A DNA stretch of 64,000 nucleotides. It comes from Owenia fusiformis (taxonomy: Eukaryota > Annelida > Polychaeta > Sabellida > Oweniidae). The stretch covers positions 31,203,248 to 31,267,247 of the forward strand of contig CAIIXF020000003.1 in the NCBI GenBank assembly GCA_903813345.2. The letters run 5' to 3'. The stretch's first letter is position 1. Each line of letters starts with the position of its first letter. Under the pieces are notes generated by a model. It was not told the DNA's origin. It saw only the letters and a list, made by a program, of their open reading frames with translations, and ran no database searches. This document shows positions 1 through 11,288 of this stretch, in pieces. A program made the translations under genes and the position numbers.

Positions 1-238
1 CAAAAGTGGAAAATTTTGTTACAAACACTAAAAACCCGATAAAAGGTAACAAAAAGTTAGTAACATAATGTCATCACCTCTGTTTCAGATCCAGAAATTA
101 AATGTATGATGGTTATATTTGGTAATCTGAACCTGATTTAATTGTACTTCAAAGAATATCACCACATAGCTTCAAAGCAACTATCTACCATTATACCAAA
201 GAACTTGAATGGTTGATGAGGAGATTATCATACTGTTT

Positions 239-650
239 CTTTTCACATTAGATCATGGTTTAGGATAGATGGGGTTTGTTTTCCTTATGACTAGTATACT
301 CTTGGATGTTTTCTTTTTCTTGCTGTGATCTGTTGAGATTTTTGGTATTTTGCCCTTGAAAGTTGTGCATACATATTGGCATTCGAAAACAAAAATTGGC
401 CGGAAAATTCTGGCCAATCAGATCAAGGCAGAGGATATTTATCAATATTTTAAAACAGATGAATGGTTATTTAGCCTTGACCTACAAGAAATAATGATTA
501 CTGTATAGTAAATATATAAGCACGAGTGCCAAAGGGAAAGGACCAAAAGTTGTAATGGAACTTAGCAAGAAAAAGAAAATTTTAAGTGCATACCAGTCAA
601 GAAAAACAAACCCCATATATCCCAAAAAAATGATCTAATGTGAAAAGAAA
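239..650. repeat. Inverted repeat present as a pair only in duplication unit 1
   Basis: Positions 239-292 pair with the reverse complement of 597-650. Both arms carry TTTTCACATTAGATCAT and GGGGTTTGTTTT. Unit 2 has only the left arm (about 5768-5820). A diverged relative lies near 31045-31090. This is probably a small mobile or fold-back sequence. Confidence 0.6.
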
Positions 651-1877
651 CAATGTCTAATACCCCCTTTCCCCCCATCATTCAAAAACCAATATCACAA
701 TCCAAGACCAGAACACCAAGGGACATTTCATTCACACTGAAGTCATAACAATAAATGTTGAAGAAAAAATTAGAAATTGATAACCAATACTCATAACATC
801 AAAAATAGTTGTAGATACAAGTACTCATGCAAGATAGAGCATTCAGTCTCAAATGATGTGGGATTGATAAAATCAAACCATCCATTTGCACTTCATTTCC
901 TCAGTAACACATCACGAAAATTAAATGCATGTGAAAAACATATGCTTTATTGTAGAACAAATGTCCTGTCATGAACTACTCGCAAAAGTGAAAGTTCAAA
1001 GCTACTTAGAAAGTAAAACAAGTTTCTATCCCCCTGCAAATTATAATGATTTGTACTGATTTTGAGACAATACATACCATTTTATTCCATAATGTTGCGT
1101 ATCATATCTTTGTTTAAGAATTTCAGCAAACATATTGTTAGCAACTGATAAATGAATCAATGTAGCTGGTAGTTTCTTAATTGCTTTGACCTACTTTATG
1201 AAACAAGCCATTGCACATGTGTGGTGCATCCCATGATTTCTTGTTATTGTTGCGCGAGTTGATGCACAGTAGACCAAAGTCAGCTGAGCAATTAATGAAT
1301 GTAGAATACGGTAAAATGTATGAGTAACATAAAGTATAAGGCAAATTCAAATTCCTAGTCTTGTACCTTACTGTTACGGTGTTATACCATATACTACATT
1401 CAGAGTTTGTTTAGGTTTAACTACGAAGATCATGGTCAAGCTCACTGTCTAGGATGTTGTTACAGACATTCACACATAAAAATATCTAGAAATTAGACCA
1501 GATCTTTCTGAAACAATGGAAACATTAGTTTGCTAAAATTACATCACCCTAGTGTTGTACCTTACCCCACAGGTTCAACTGTCTCACTTAATGTACCCTG
1601 TGTCATAGCTAAGCCTGTATAATATAATTCTTTGTGACTAAGTTGTATTGGAAATTCTTTAAAAGCTGACTTTAACAAACTCTTATATCTATATAGCTAT
1701 TATATAGTATACAAATATTTTTGGAATCTTTTTAATCATTACGCTAAGCAAAAGCAAATTATGTCTGTCTCATCATTTTGTCAATATTGATTGCAGTAAA
1801 AGGTACTTGAGTTACTTTTTGTAATCCTTTTCTTTCGTATCTTTATTATTCTCAAGTTCATCAGTCTTTCTGTTCAT

Positions 1878-3074
1878 TTATTTGTTCTGCTTCCATGCTG
1901 CAAATATTCTGGAAGGGGCACCAGTTCCTTCTCGTATCTTCATAGGCAAGACAAATATCTGGGTTCCATTTACTGGTATGCGGTCTATATTGGTGATCAT
2001 TTCAACGCACCATATGTTCTCAGGTTGCAGGATATTGTGAACTGGAAATGTATCGTCACTTCCAATGTCACAGTTGATTGTGTCAACTGCTATGCCGATT
2101 ATATTACGTTCAAAAAGGAGCCATCTTGCCAGCTCTGGACTAAACCCTGGGGAGGCCATACCCTTGGAGTGATCTTCAGTGTCGACTAAACCCACAAACC
2201 TGTTTGTATCAGGCCAATATTTAGACCAACCAGAATTCATTATGACAATAGCACCTTTAGGAATTTGTCCATATTTATTTTCCCATGCTTTAGCATCTGA
2301 GATATCTACAGTTGCTTCTTCCCCTGGTGCTGATTTTTTCACCTTTTCACGGATGTCAAGGACAACACCAGGACCATGGAGGTTGGCAAAGGGAATCTGG
2401 TCCAGTTTCCAGGCAAATTCAGCAAAGTGATATGGAGCATCTAAGTGTGTACTCATGTGCTCAGCAGTGATCACCTTATTCAATGCAAGACTAAAAATAA
2501 ATATATCGTAGTTTAAGTATATTTTCACTAATGATTACTGAGATGCTCACTGGAACCCAACATGCCAAAAAACTTATTCAGCAGCACATATTGACTACTA
2601 TATAATAATATATACTATATAATAAAATCTAAGGTCATATATTTGCCATACATAAAATAATCCGTGTCTTTGCAATCATGCTAATATGATAGACAACATA
2701 TTCAAGAAGGTTATGAACTATATGTCAACTTCAGTAAAACTTTAATTTTTTTGCTTTTAGCGCGAGTTTGGGAATTTTCCGAATGACCCCCTTTTTTGAG
2801 GAATCACATTGCAATTGTAAAAACGCAAATTTCTGAGAGGACAGGTTCTAGCTATTATGACATTACATAGTACTCAATATAAGATACATGAAATCACTTA
2901 CAATTTATTTGTCAAGTATGGTCCTTTACGCATTTGCGTCAGAGTAAAGTTAGGATGCACTGGGTGTTTTGGTAGACCTTCAAAAAGCTTGTGTGACATA
3001 TCAACATATCTGCAGTTGTGTCCAGAAAGAACACCAACGACAATCCAAATGGTGGCATAAATATAAAAAGACAT
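1878..3074 (-). CDS. Secreted cyclase-family (kynurenine formamidase/isatin hydrolase-like) protein, copy 1
   Basis: Two exons on the minus strand: 2902-3074 (start codon at 3074, 173 nt) and 1878-2490 (613 nt to TAA). They are joined across a 411-bp intron with GTAAGT donor and TTTTTAG acceptor, giving 261 aa. Exon 1 encodes a hydrophobic N-terminus (MSFYIYATIWIVVGVLSG), a likely signal peptide, then a YVDMSHKLFEGLP segment. Exon 2 holds the family metal-binding motif, here HMSTHLDAPYHF at residues 69-80 (usually HxGTHxDxPxHF, so Gly is Ser here). It continues with a GIAVDTINCDIGS segment and the C-terminal region typical of the family. Members of this metal-dependent fold hydrolyse N-formylkynurenine, isatin or related cyclic amides. 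The real substrate cannot be told from sequence. An export signal suggests a luminal or secreted enzyme. The length fits the family (about 200-280 aa). Confidence 0.88.
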
Positions 3075-3929
3075 CTTTTCAGCACAAATATCTATGTTGT
3101 TTTAAATTGGAAAAGTGTTCTTTTCTACATGGTAGAATGAATACAAACATTAATTAAATATAACAAAATGTTACAACATGAATTATTGCTAAGGGTAACA
3201 AAGGTGCAACATTTGTTACAAACACCAAACACTTATCTACAGTAAAAAAAAGATTTTTGAAGGACTATTTGTTAAAAAAAAATCATGAATTTATTTACAA
3301 CTATCCATAATTCACACAAATAAAAAGCAAGTATGCTCATGTTTTTGTCAAACAAATTGAGAAAATTGGTTGATAAATAAGCAAGGAAAAAGTTCACAAC
3401 GGCCCTCCAACACCACGATCGATCAATCTGATTCGTGCATAAATATTTTCTTCTGGTTAACTTAGCAGATCAAAATTATCGTAGCAAACGATGTATAAGC
3501 TAAACAGGATGCACTGCAGAATGATTTCTGTAGGACCGTCACTACAAAATGATCATACTAAGCTTGCCATAACCTCTTGCTCTGCAAAGCCGTGAGAAAT
3601 CAACTTGTTCATGGTAAATGAAGATAATTAACGCTTGTACAAATGATAACCATGTTAAATTCTTCTTTAATATTTTGATTTTGCACTTGAATTGGCTGGA
3701 GCATTCAAATAACCATGACTATTCTATGCCTACTGACTGCAGCATTCTGGTGTTATTAAGGGGATTCCCCTTCAACACAAACCATCATCTTGAAAAATTA
3801 ACGATGAAAAACAGAAATGTCATTGTTCTGCGGATAAACCCATATGATCGGAGGTTCAACTACGTTAAAAGAATCCTAAAATACTCAGAAACCTATTAAG
3901 GTACGCTGTTGATGTAAAACCCATGCCAA

Positions 3930-4405
3930 AAATTTTCAACTTTTGAAAATGATAGGGCCATACCAAGGTTCTTCTTGTACCTACAACGTTCCATAATTAA
4001 TGTACCAGAACTTTAAACTGGCCACGTATATGTGACGTTGCATAAGCACATTACAGTCTCGTTATTTTTGCGAAGTCGTTAAGGTTGGTTCTACATTCCT
4101 GGCACGTGATATTTATGTCAAATGTAATGTTCTTCAGACATCTGTGCGAGTCCACACCTTCCTGTACCTACAACGTTCCATATTAACGTTACCAGAACTT
4201 TAGATTGGCCACATATATATTACGTATTGTTAGTATGTTACAGTCTCATTATTTTGGCCATGTAGTTGTTAAGGTCGCTGCTACGTTACTGGCACATGGA
4301 ATTTAAGTCAAATGTAACATTCTTTAAACATCTGTGCGAGTCCACACCTTCCTGTACTTACAAAGTTCCATATTAACGTTGCTACAACTTGAGACATATA
4401 TTCTA
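3930..4405. repeat. Tandem repeat of ~190 bp (two units plus a partial one)
   Basis: The sequence CATCTGTGCGAGTCCACACC recurs near 4139 and 4330, each time followed by a 'cttcctgta.ctacaacgttccatattaacgtt' type segment and preceded by related DNA. It lies in the spacer between the two cyclase duplication units and has no coding potential that I recognise. Confidence 0.65.
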
Positions 4406-4429
4406 ACGACGTTATCACAACGTAAATTT

Positions 4430-5475
4430 GTTAGCTGGGCTTCTGCCAAAATTGTCATTAGACAGTGGGTCATGCTTATACTATTCACATACGCAATATG
4501 AACAAAATTGCTCTACTACTTTTTGAGTTACAGCAAAAATCGTAAAATAGCGAGTAAAGGCCGCCATTTTTCAAGATGGGTGCCATGTGCTTCTTTAATA
4601 TCTACATTTCTAGCTTTATTAATGTCCTATATAATTTGTGGCCTTCTACCAAAAGTGTCATTAGATAGTGTGCCATGCTTAGTGCTTAGAGTATTCACAT
4701 ACCAATATGAACAAAATCGCTCCACTTCTTTTCCAGTTATAGTAAAATGCGTTGAAATGATGGCCATTTTTCAAAATGGCCGCCTTCTACCAAAAGTGTC
4801 ATTAGACAGTGGGCCATGCTTATAGTATTCACACACCAAATATGAACAAAATAGCAAAAATCGTAAAACAGCTAGCTAGTAAAGGCCACCATTTTTCAAG
4901 ATTGCTGCCATGTGCTTCTTTAATATCTACATTTCTAACTTTATTAACCTCTTGAATCTTAGGCTCTAAAATTGGCATGAAACCAGAGAATTTTTCATTT
5001 TTTGCCACCTTTTGACATTTTATTACATACCTACACAACTTTAGATGCTCGGCTTAGTAAAATTGGACGGCAGAGATCATTTCTACACGTTTTAAAACAA
5101 TTTTTGTGTAAATTGGATGAAAATTGTTCAAATGAGAGCAATTTTTGTGAAAAATTTTGTGACGGATTTTCTCGTCCCTCTGGGCACCAGTCTTATTTCA
5201 TTTGTGACGGATATATCCGTCACTCTGGGTATTCAAGACGTTAATGTCCTATATAAAACATATTGCACTAAAATGGCTGCCATTTTTAGATAAGCCGCCA
5301 TTTTGAAAATCGGCTTTTAAGCAGAACTTCCACCCCCATAGGGTATATGTGTACAAAATATGAACAAAATCAGGCCAACAGTATTTGAGTTATTGCCTGG
5401 ACGGACAGACAGACGGATGGACGGTTGGAGCCGTTCCCTATATCCCTCCAAACTTTGTTCAATGGGATAATGAAA
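4430..5475. repeat. Dispersed repeat with GGCCGCCATTTT modules and a GGAC-rich tail, copy 1
   Basis: Internal modules of about 120-130 bp repeat motifs such as GTGTCATTAGACAGTG, ATGAACAAAATCGC and CCGCCATTTTTCAAGATGG. The copy ends in a GGAC-type microsatellite (about 5400-5430) followed by CCCTCCAAACTTTGTTCAAT. A second copy lies at about 12835-13520. Short open frames here are repeat-derived, not genes. Confidence 0.8.
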
Positions 5476-6941
5476 TATGACAAAATGTCATAACCTGACA
5501 AATTATTGCTAAAGGTTACAAAGGTGGAAAATTTTGATACAAACACCAAACACTAATAACCTGGTAACCGGTAACAAAAATTTAGTAACATAATGTCATC
5601 ACCTCTGTTTCAGGTCCAGAAATTAAATGTTTGATGGTTATATTTGGTAATTGGAATCTTATTTAATTGTGCTTAGAAGAATATCACCACATAGCTTCGA
5701 AGCATTACTGTACTACCATTAAACCAAAGAACTTGAATGGTAGATGAGGAGGTTATCATACTGTTTATTTTCACATTAGATCATGGTTTAGGATAGATGG
5801 GGTTTGTTTTCCTTATGACTGGTATACTCCTGGATGTTTTATTTTTCTTGCTGTGATCTGTTGAAATTTTTGGTCTTTTGCCCTTGGAAGTTGTGCATAC
5901 ATATTGGCATTCTAAAAAAAAATTGGCAAGAAAATTCTCGCCAATCAAATCAAGGCAGGGGATATTTATTCATATTTTAAGACAGTGGAATGGTTATTTA
6001 GCCTTGAGCTCCAGGAAAAGATGATTACTGTATAGTAAAACACTTAAAATCCATGTGCACTTTATTTCCTCATTTTCGCAAGTTACACGTCATGAAAATT
6101 AAATGCATGTGAAAGACATACGCTTTATTGTAGTACAAATGTCCCGTCATGAAGTACTCCCAAAAGTGAAGGTTCAAAGCTACTAAGAAGTAAAACAAGT
6201 TTCTATTCCCCTGCAAATTATAATGATTTGTACTGATTTTGAGACACCTACCATTTTATTCCATCATGTTGCGAATCATATCTTCTTATAAGAATGTTTC
6301 AGCAAACAAATCGATAGCAAATGATAAATAAATGAATCAACGTAGCTGGTAGTTTCTTAATTGCTTTGACCTACTTTATGAAACAAGCCAATGCACATGT
6401 GTGTTGCATCCCATGATTTTTTGTTATTGTTGCGCAGAGTCGATGCGCAGTAGCCCAAAGTCAGCTGAGCAATTAATGAATGTAGAATATGGTAAAATGT
6501 GTGAGTAATATAAGGTATAAGGCAAATTCAAATTCCTTGTCTTGTACCTTACCCTTACAGTGTGTTATACCATATGCTACATTCGGAGTTTGTTCAGGTT
6601 TAACTTTGAAATTCATGGTCAAGTTCACTGTCTAGTACACAACATTCACACATAAAAATATCTAGAAATTAGATCAGATCTTTCTGAAACAATTGAAACA
6701 TTGGTTTCCTCAAATTGCATCACCCTCATGTTGTACCTTAGCCCGCAGGTTCAACTGTCTCACTTAATGCAAGTATAAACGTATCTTGGTATCTTTTTAA
6801 TCATTAAGCTAAGCATAAGCAAATTATGTCTGTCTCATCATTTTGTCAATATTGATTGCAGTTAAAGGTACTTGGTTACTTTTTGTAATCCTTTTCTTTC
6901 GTATCTTTATCATTCTCAAGTTCATCAGTCTTTCTGTTCAT

Positions 6942-8142
6942 TTATTTGTTTTGCTTCCATGCTGCAAATATTCTGGCAGGACCGGCAGTTCCTTCTCTTA
7001 TCTTCATAGGCAAGACAAATATCTGGGTTCCATTTACTGGTATGCGGTCTATATTGGTGATCATTTCAGCGCACCATATGTTCTCAGGTAACAGAGTATT
7101 GTGTACTGGAGATGATTTATCACTTCCTTTGTCACAGTTGATTGTGTCAACTGCTATGCCGATTATATCACGTTCAACAAGGAGCCATCTTGCCAGCTCT
7201 GAACTAAACCCTGGGGAGGCCATACCTTTGGAGTGATCTTCTGGGTCAACGAAACCCAAGACCTTGTTTGAATCAGGCCAATATTTAGACCAACCAGAAT
7301 TCATTATGACAATAGCGCCTTTTTGAATCCGTCCATATTTATTTTCCCATGCTTCAGCATCTGAGATATCTACAGTTGCTTCTTCCCCTGGTGTTGATTT
7401 TCTCACCTTTTCACGGATATCGAGGACAACGCCAGGACCATGTAGGTTGGCAAAGGGAATCTGGTCCAGTTTCCAGGCAAATTCAGCAAAGTGATATGGA
7501 GCATCTAAGTGTGTACTCATGTGTTCTGCAGTGCTCACATGATTTGTTGCAAGACTAGAAATAAATTCATTTTAGTTAATGTTGTTTTCACTAATGATTA
7601 CTGATATGCCCACTCAGGAACCAAACATAGCAAACTACCCATCCAGCAGCACATATTGTAAATTACTATGTGGCACTTTTTAGTTCATAGTTAAGGTACA
7701 ATGACAGATATTCTATTACAATGATTTATGTGATATGCGAATGACAGATGATTTTTCCTATCATGGTTAAAAGACTGAAATCGAGTGATTGAGGCAGAAA
7801 AACATCTTAGTAGGTCATTTATAGTATTCACAATAAATCATAGAATCAATGTTGTTATTATTCTAATACGATAAACAGACAATGTATGTCCCATGAAGGA
7901 CCAGTAAATTGTTCTAGTTATTGTGACATCACATATAATATAAGAATATTAGAACATAAAATAACTTACAATTTATTTTTGCCAAATGGTCCTTTTATAA
8001 TTTGCGTCAGATTGAACCCAGGATGAATTGGAGCCTTTGGCAGCCCTTCGAAAAGCTTGTGTGACATATCAACATATCTGCAGTTGTGTCCAGAAAGAAC
8101 ACCCATGACAATCCAAATGGTAGCATAAATATAAAAAGTCAT
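6942..8142 (-). CDS. Secreted cyclase-family (kynurenine formamidase/isatin hydrolase-like) protein, copy 2
   Basis: Tandem paralogue of the gene at 1878-3074 with the same structure. Exon 1 is 7970-8142 (173 nt) and exon 2 is 6942-7554 (613 nt), separated by a 415-bp intron with GTAAGT donor and TTTCTAG acceptor, giving 261 aa. The signal-peptide region (MTFYIYATIWIVMGVLSG) and the motif HMSTHLDAPYHF are kept. The frame is open throughout, so it looks functional. Amino-acid differences cluster just before the motif (the exon 1 end and first exon 2 codons) and around the VDPEDHSKGMASPGF region. The start is fixed by the signal peptide and by identity with copy 1. The first in-frame ATG after the splice acceptor (7538) is internal to exon 2 and is not the start. 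Confidence 0.88.
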
Positions 8143-8862
8143 CTTCCCAGCGCAAATATCTGTGTTGTTTTAAATTAGAAAAGTGTTCTTTTCTACATGG
8201 TAGAATGAATACAACCATAAAATATAACAAAACGTTACAACATGAATTATTGCTTTGGTTTTTGAAGGACTTTTTGTTCAAAAATCATGAATTTATTTAC
8301 AACTATCCATAATTCACACAAATGAAAAGCAAGTATGCTCATGTTTTTGTCAAACAAATTGAGAAAATTGGTTGATAAATAAGCAAGAAAAAACTCCTCC
8401 ATACAGGTTCAGAGAAAATGCATTTTTAAATGTAAAAGTTTACCTCCAACAGTGTAACACCACGATCAATCAATCTGATTTGTGCATAATATTTTCTTCT
8501 GGTTAACTTAGCAAATCCAAATTATCATAGCAAACGATATATAGACCAAACAGGATGTGCTGCAGAATCATTTCCTTAGGACCGTCACTACAAAATGATC
8601 ATAGTAAGCTTGCAATAACCTCTTGCTCTGCAAAGCCTTGAGAAATCAACTTGTTCATGGTAAATGAAGATAATTAACGCTTATACAAATGATAACCATG
8701 TTAAATTCTACTTTAATATTTTGATTGGCACTTGAATTGGCTGGAGCATTCAAATAACCATGACTATTCTATGCCTACTGACTGCAGCTGTCTTGTGTTA
8801 TTAAGGGGATTCCCCTTCCAAACACAAACCACCATCTTGAAAAATTCACAATGAAAAACGAA

Positions 8863-9255
8863 AAAGGACGATTCTCGGTTTGGAGAACGAAGTTCATCAA
8901 TCTAAATGAGCACTATCCCTGCTTCGGACAAATTTGATTTTTTTACATAATATAGATTTGAATGTCTTCTTTTGAATAGTCATAATTTAATTTGGGTAAT
9001 ATTTCTAGATTTTTCGCAAAAAAATATTAGCGCAGTACACTGATGAACTTTTTTCCCCAAATCGAGACTTGTATTTTATTGAATCGATCTAATTGAGCGT
9101 TATCCCTGCTTCAGACCAACTTGTTATTTTTACATCTTGTAGATTTAAATGTCTTCTTTTGAATATTCATAGTTTAATTTGGGTAATATTTCTATATTTT
9201 TCATGAAAAAATGATTAGCCCAGGAGACTGTTCTCCAAACCGAGAATCGTCCTTT
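8863..9255. mobile_element. 393-bp MITE-like element with 26-bp perfect terminal inverted repeats
   Basis: The left end AAAGGACGATTCTCGGTTTG... is matched perfectly, inverted, by the right end ...CAAACCGAGAATCGTCCTTT (26 bp). Inside are two imperfect direct units of about 185 bp (about 8890-9068 and 9080-9250) sharing AATGTCTTCTTTTGAATA and TTAATTTGGGTAATATTTCT. The corresponding place in duplication unit 1 (about 3800-3820) is empty, which shows insertion after the duplication. I see no clean target-site duplication. Confidence 0.85.
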
Positions 9256-9359
9256 CATTGTTCTGCGGATAAACCCATATGATTGGAGGTTCAACTACAT
9301 TAAAAGAATCCTAAAATAAAAGAAACCTATTGAGGCACGCTGTTGATGTAAAACCCATG

Positions 9360-11288
9360 ACAATAGAATTCTTAAAACTATAGGAGCCCCCTCCCCTGAC
9401 AGAGGCCTCCTAATAATATTGACAAAGAAGGCATGGCCTCCTAATAATAACTACAGTTCCCAAATGGATGAGATTAATTAAGTAGACATGAGTTAAAATG
9501 ATAAATTAATTGAGTAGACATTGTGGACAGCCCTCTGACGTCAATCTCTCTGGTATGCAATTTTCGGGAATTTTTGGTGAAAGTTATTAATTTCCCAACC
9601 CAAGTAACTATAAGCAAGTGGTAAAGTTCAAACATGTTTTATTCAGAATTTTGTCAATTATTCAAGGCTTGAACATTAGAGAAATAGTTTATGTCACATA
9701 ATTCAAACAGGCAAATGCCAAGGTTAAGAAGGATTTAGTGCACTCTCCATTATGATTTCCCCATGAACATAATGAATCATTTTTAGTTGGAACATGAAGA
9801 ATAAAATGTCACATTAATACACATTTTGTGAAAAAATGATAATTTCTTTCAAAAATTTGTCGTGCTTTCTAGAAAGTTTGAGAAGTTCTAGACCGTGTTC
9901 AGACGACATGTTGAGACGCAGTGATACAAGAGGTATATCTGCATGGTATGGTCAATGTTTCTACGAAAGGGAAAGAACCATATTCTGTCAAAACGTCGAA
10001 ATAAATGAGTACTTACAAATCTCCAGCTGGAAAAACTTGTATAACGTCGCAAACTTCTGTTGTTACAACGTATAAGAGAATGGGGTGTGTTAGCAGATTT
10101 TTTGTTGTTGTTGTAAAAACATTAATGTTTTGTTTCAGACATTGATGCATCGCCAGAATCACTTTTGGCAATGAATATTGCAATGTTTCGATTAACACAA
10201 CACTACTTGTGACATCTCACAGGCCAAAAAATGTCAACAAAAGCCTAATCAATAAAATGACTAACTTGTCATAGGTACCTAAGCAGATCTCATGAAACCA
10301 TGGGTTTGCTCCAGCAGAGTATCATAACTACGACGAAGGGCAACATATACAAGTGAACCCATTGGTATAATCAGCTCAATGTTGATCACTAAAAACACTC
10401 ACAGTATGAAGATATACCTGCGCATTGTTCATAATAAATTATAGATAGACATGTGCATGATAGACATATGAATGGTTGCAATATATCCCTTAAAAAGTAA
10501 TAGTTTCATGGGATAAAAATCATTGAATATGAAAGAAAATGTATAGTAATGCAGGTCTACTATTTGCATAGTCAGATCATCCATGATATACCATGCATGT
10601 TTTGACTAAATGTGATGTAAACATTAAAAGTACTGAAATTATGAAATACAACATAACTTAGGTATTGTGTTTGTATAGTCAGATCATCAATGATATATCA
10701 TGCATGTTATTGACTATCTATGATGTAAATACTTAAACCACTGAACGGTTAAAACAACATAACTTAGGTCATCTATGAAATATCTGTGATAAGTACTGAA
10801 TATGAACAACAGCATCATTTCTTTTTGCATAGTCAGATCATCCATGATATATCATGCATGTTCTTGACTATTTACGATGTAAACACTATAATAAAAAAAA
10901 ACTGAGTACAAATGGAAGAATTGATATGATTTATAGATGTCAGTAGCTATCGTACAGTACCTTATTACCTTATTAGGTATGATAAAAAAGTGAGACATCT
11001 AAGTCTCGGATGTGATCAATTTTAAAAACAACAATTTCTCCTACTATTTTCACATATAATTTCAATCCTATGAGTATACTCTAGTACCACTCAGTTTACT
11101 TTCAGATACAGATATGTGCAAAAACTTACAAAAAGTATGTACCGTATAATAAATTTGCACAGAGGCGTGTAATAATACAAAGACACACACGCATGCTATA
11201 ATCACCTTGAAGTAAAGGTATACAGTAATTTTGATAAGCAATTTATAATTCACAAGTTTTGCAGACTCTTAGGTAAAAGTTAACTTAC
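9360..11288. other. Gene-free DNA downstream of the last visible SAC1 exon
   Basis: I searched this stretch for further SAC1 exons (the segment expected next, the CX5R catalytic loop, the C-terminal membrane hairpin) and found none. It holds a three-copy repeat at about 10560-10880 and otherwise unremarkable AT-rich sequence. Confidence 0.6.
10560..10880. repeat. Three dispersed copies of an ~65-bp repeat
   Basis: The motif CATAGTCAGATCATC followed by GATATA.CATGCATG occurs near 10567, 10676 and 10829, with related sequence after each. Spacing is irregular (about 110 and 150 bp). Confidence 0.7.

Larger units (their letters stand above)
1..3925. repeat. Tandem duplication unit 1 (~5.06 kb period), carrying cyclase gene copy 1
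   Basis: The unit matches positions about 5465-9360 in the same orientation. Shared landmarks include the sequence around 252-300 (again at 5781-5830), both cyclase exons with equal lengths, and the flank around 3619-3700 (again at 8668-8740). Homology stops near 3925 and 9360. The left end runs off the window. Unit 1 has extra DNA at about 507-870 that unit 2 lacks. Confidence 0.9.
5465..9360. repeat. Tandem duplication unit 2, carrying cyclase gene copy 2
   Basis: Same order as unit 1: 3' flank, exon 2, intron, exon 1, 5' flank. It differs by small indels and by a 393-bp inverted-repeat insertion at 8863-9255. Confidence 0.9.

Noticed and set aside
2179-2430. Open frame on the plus strand opposite cyclase exon 2 (also 6946-7236, 7349-7558)
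   Set aside because: Antisense shadows of the cyclase coding sequence. No independent similarity.
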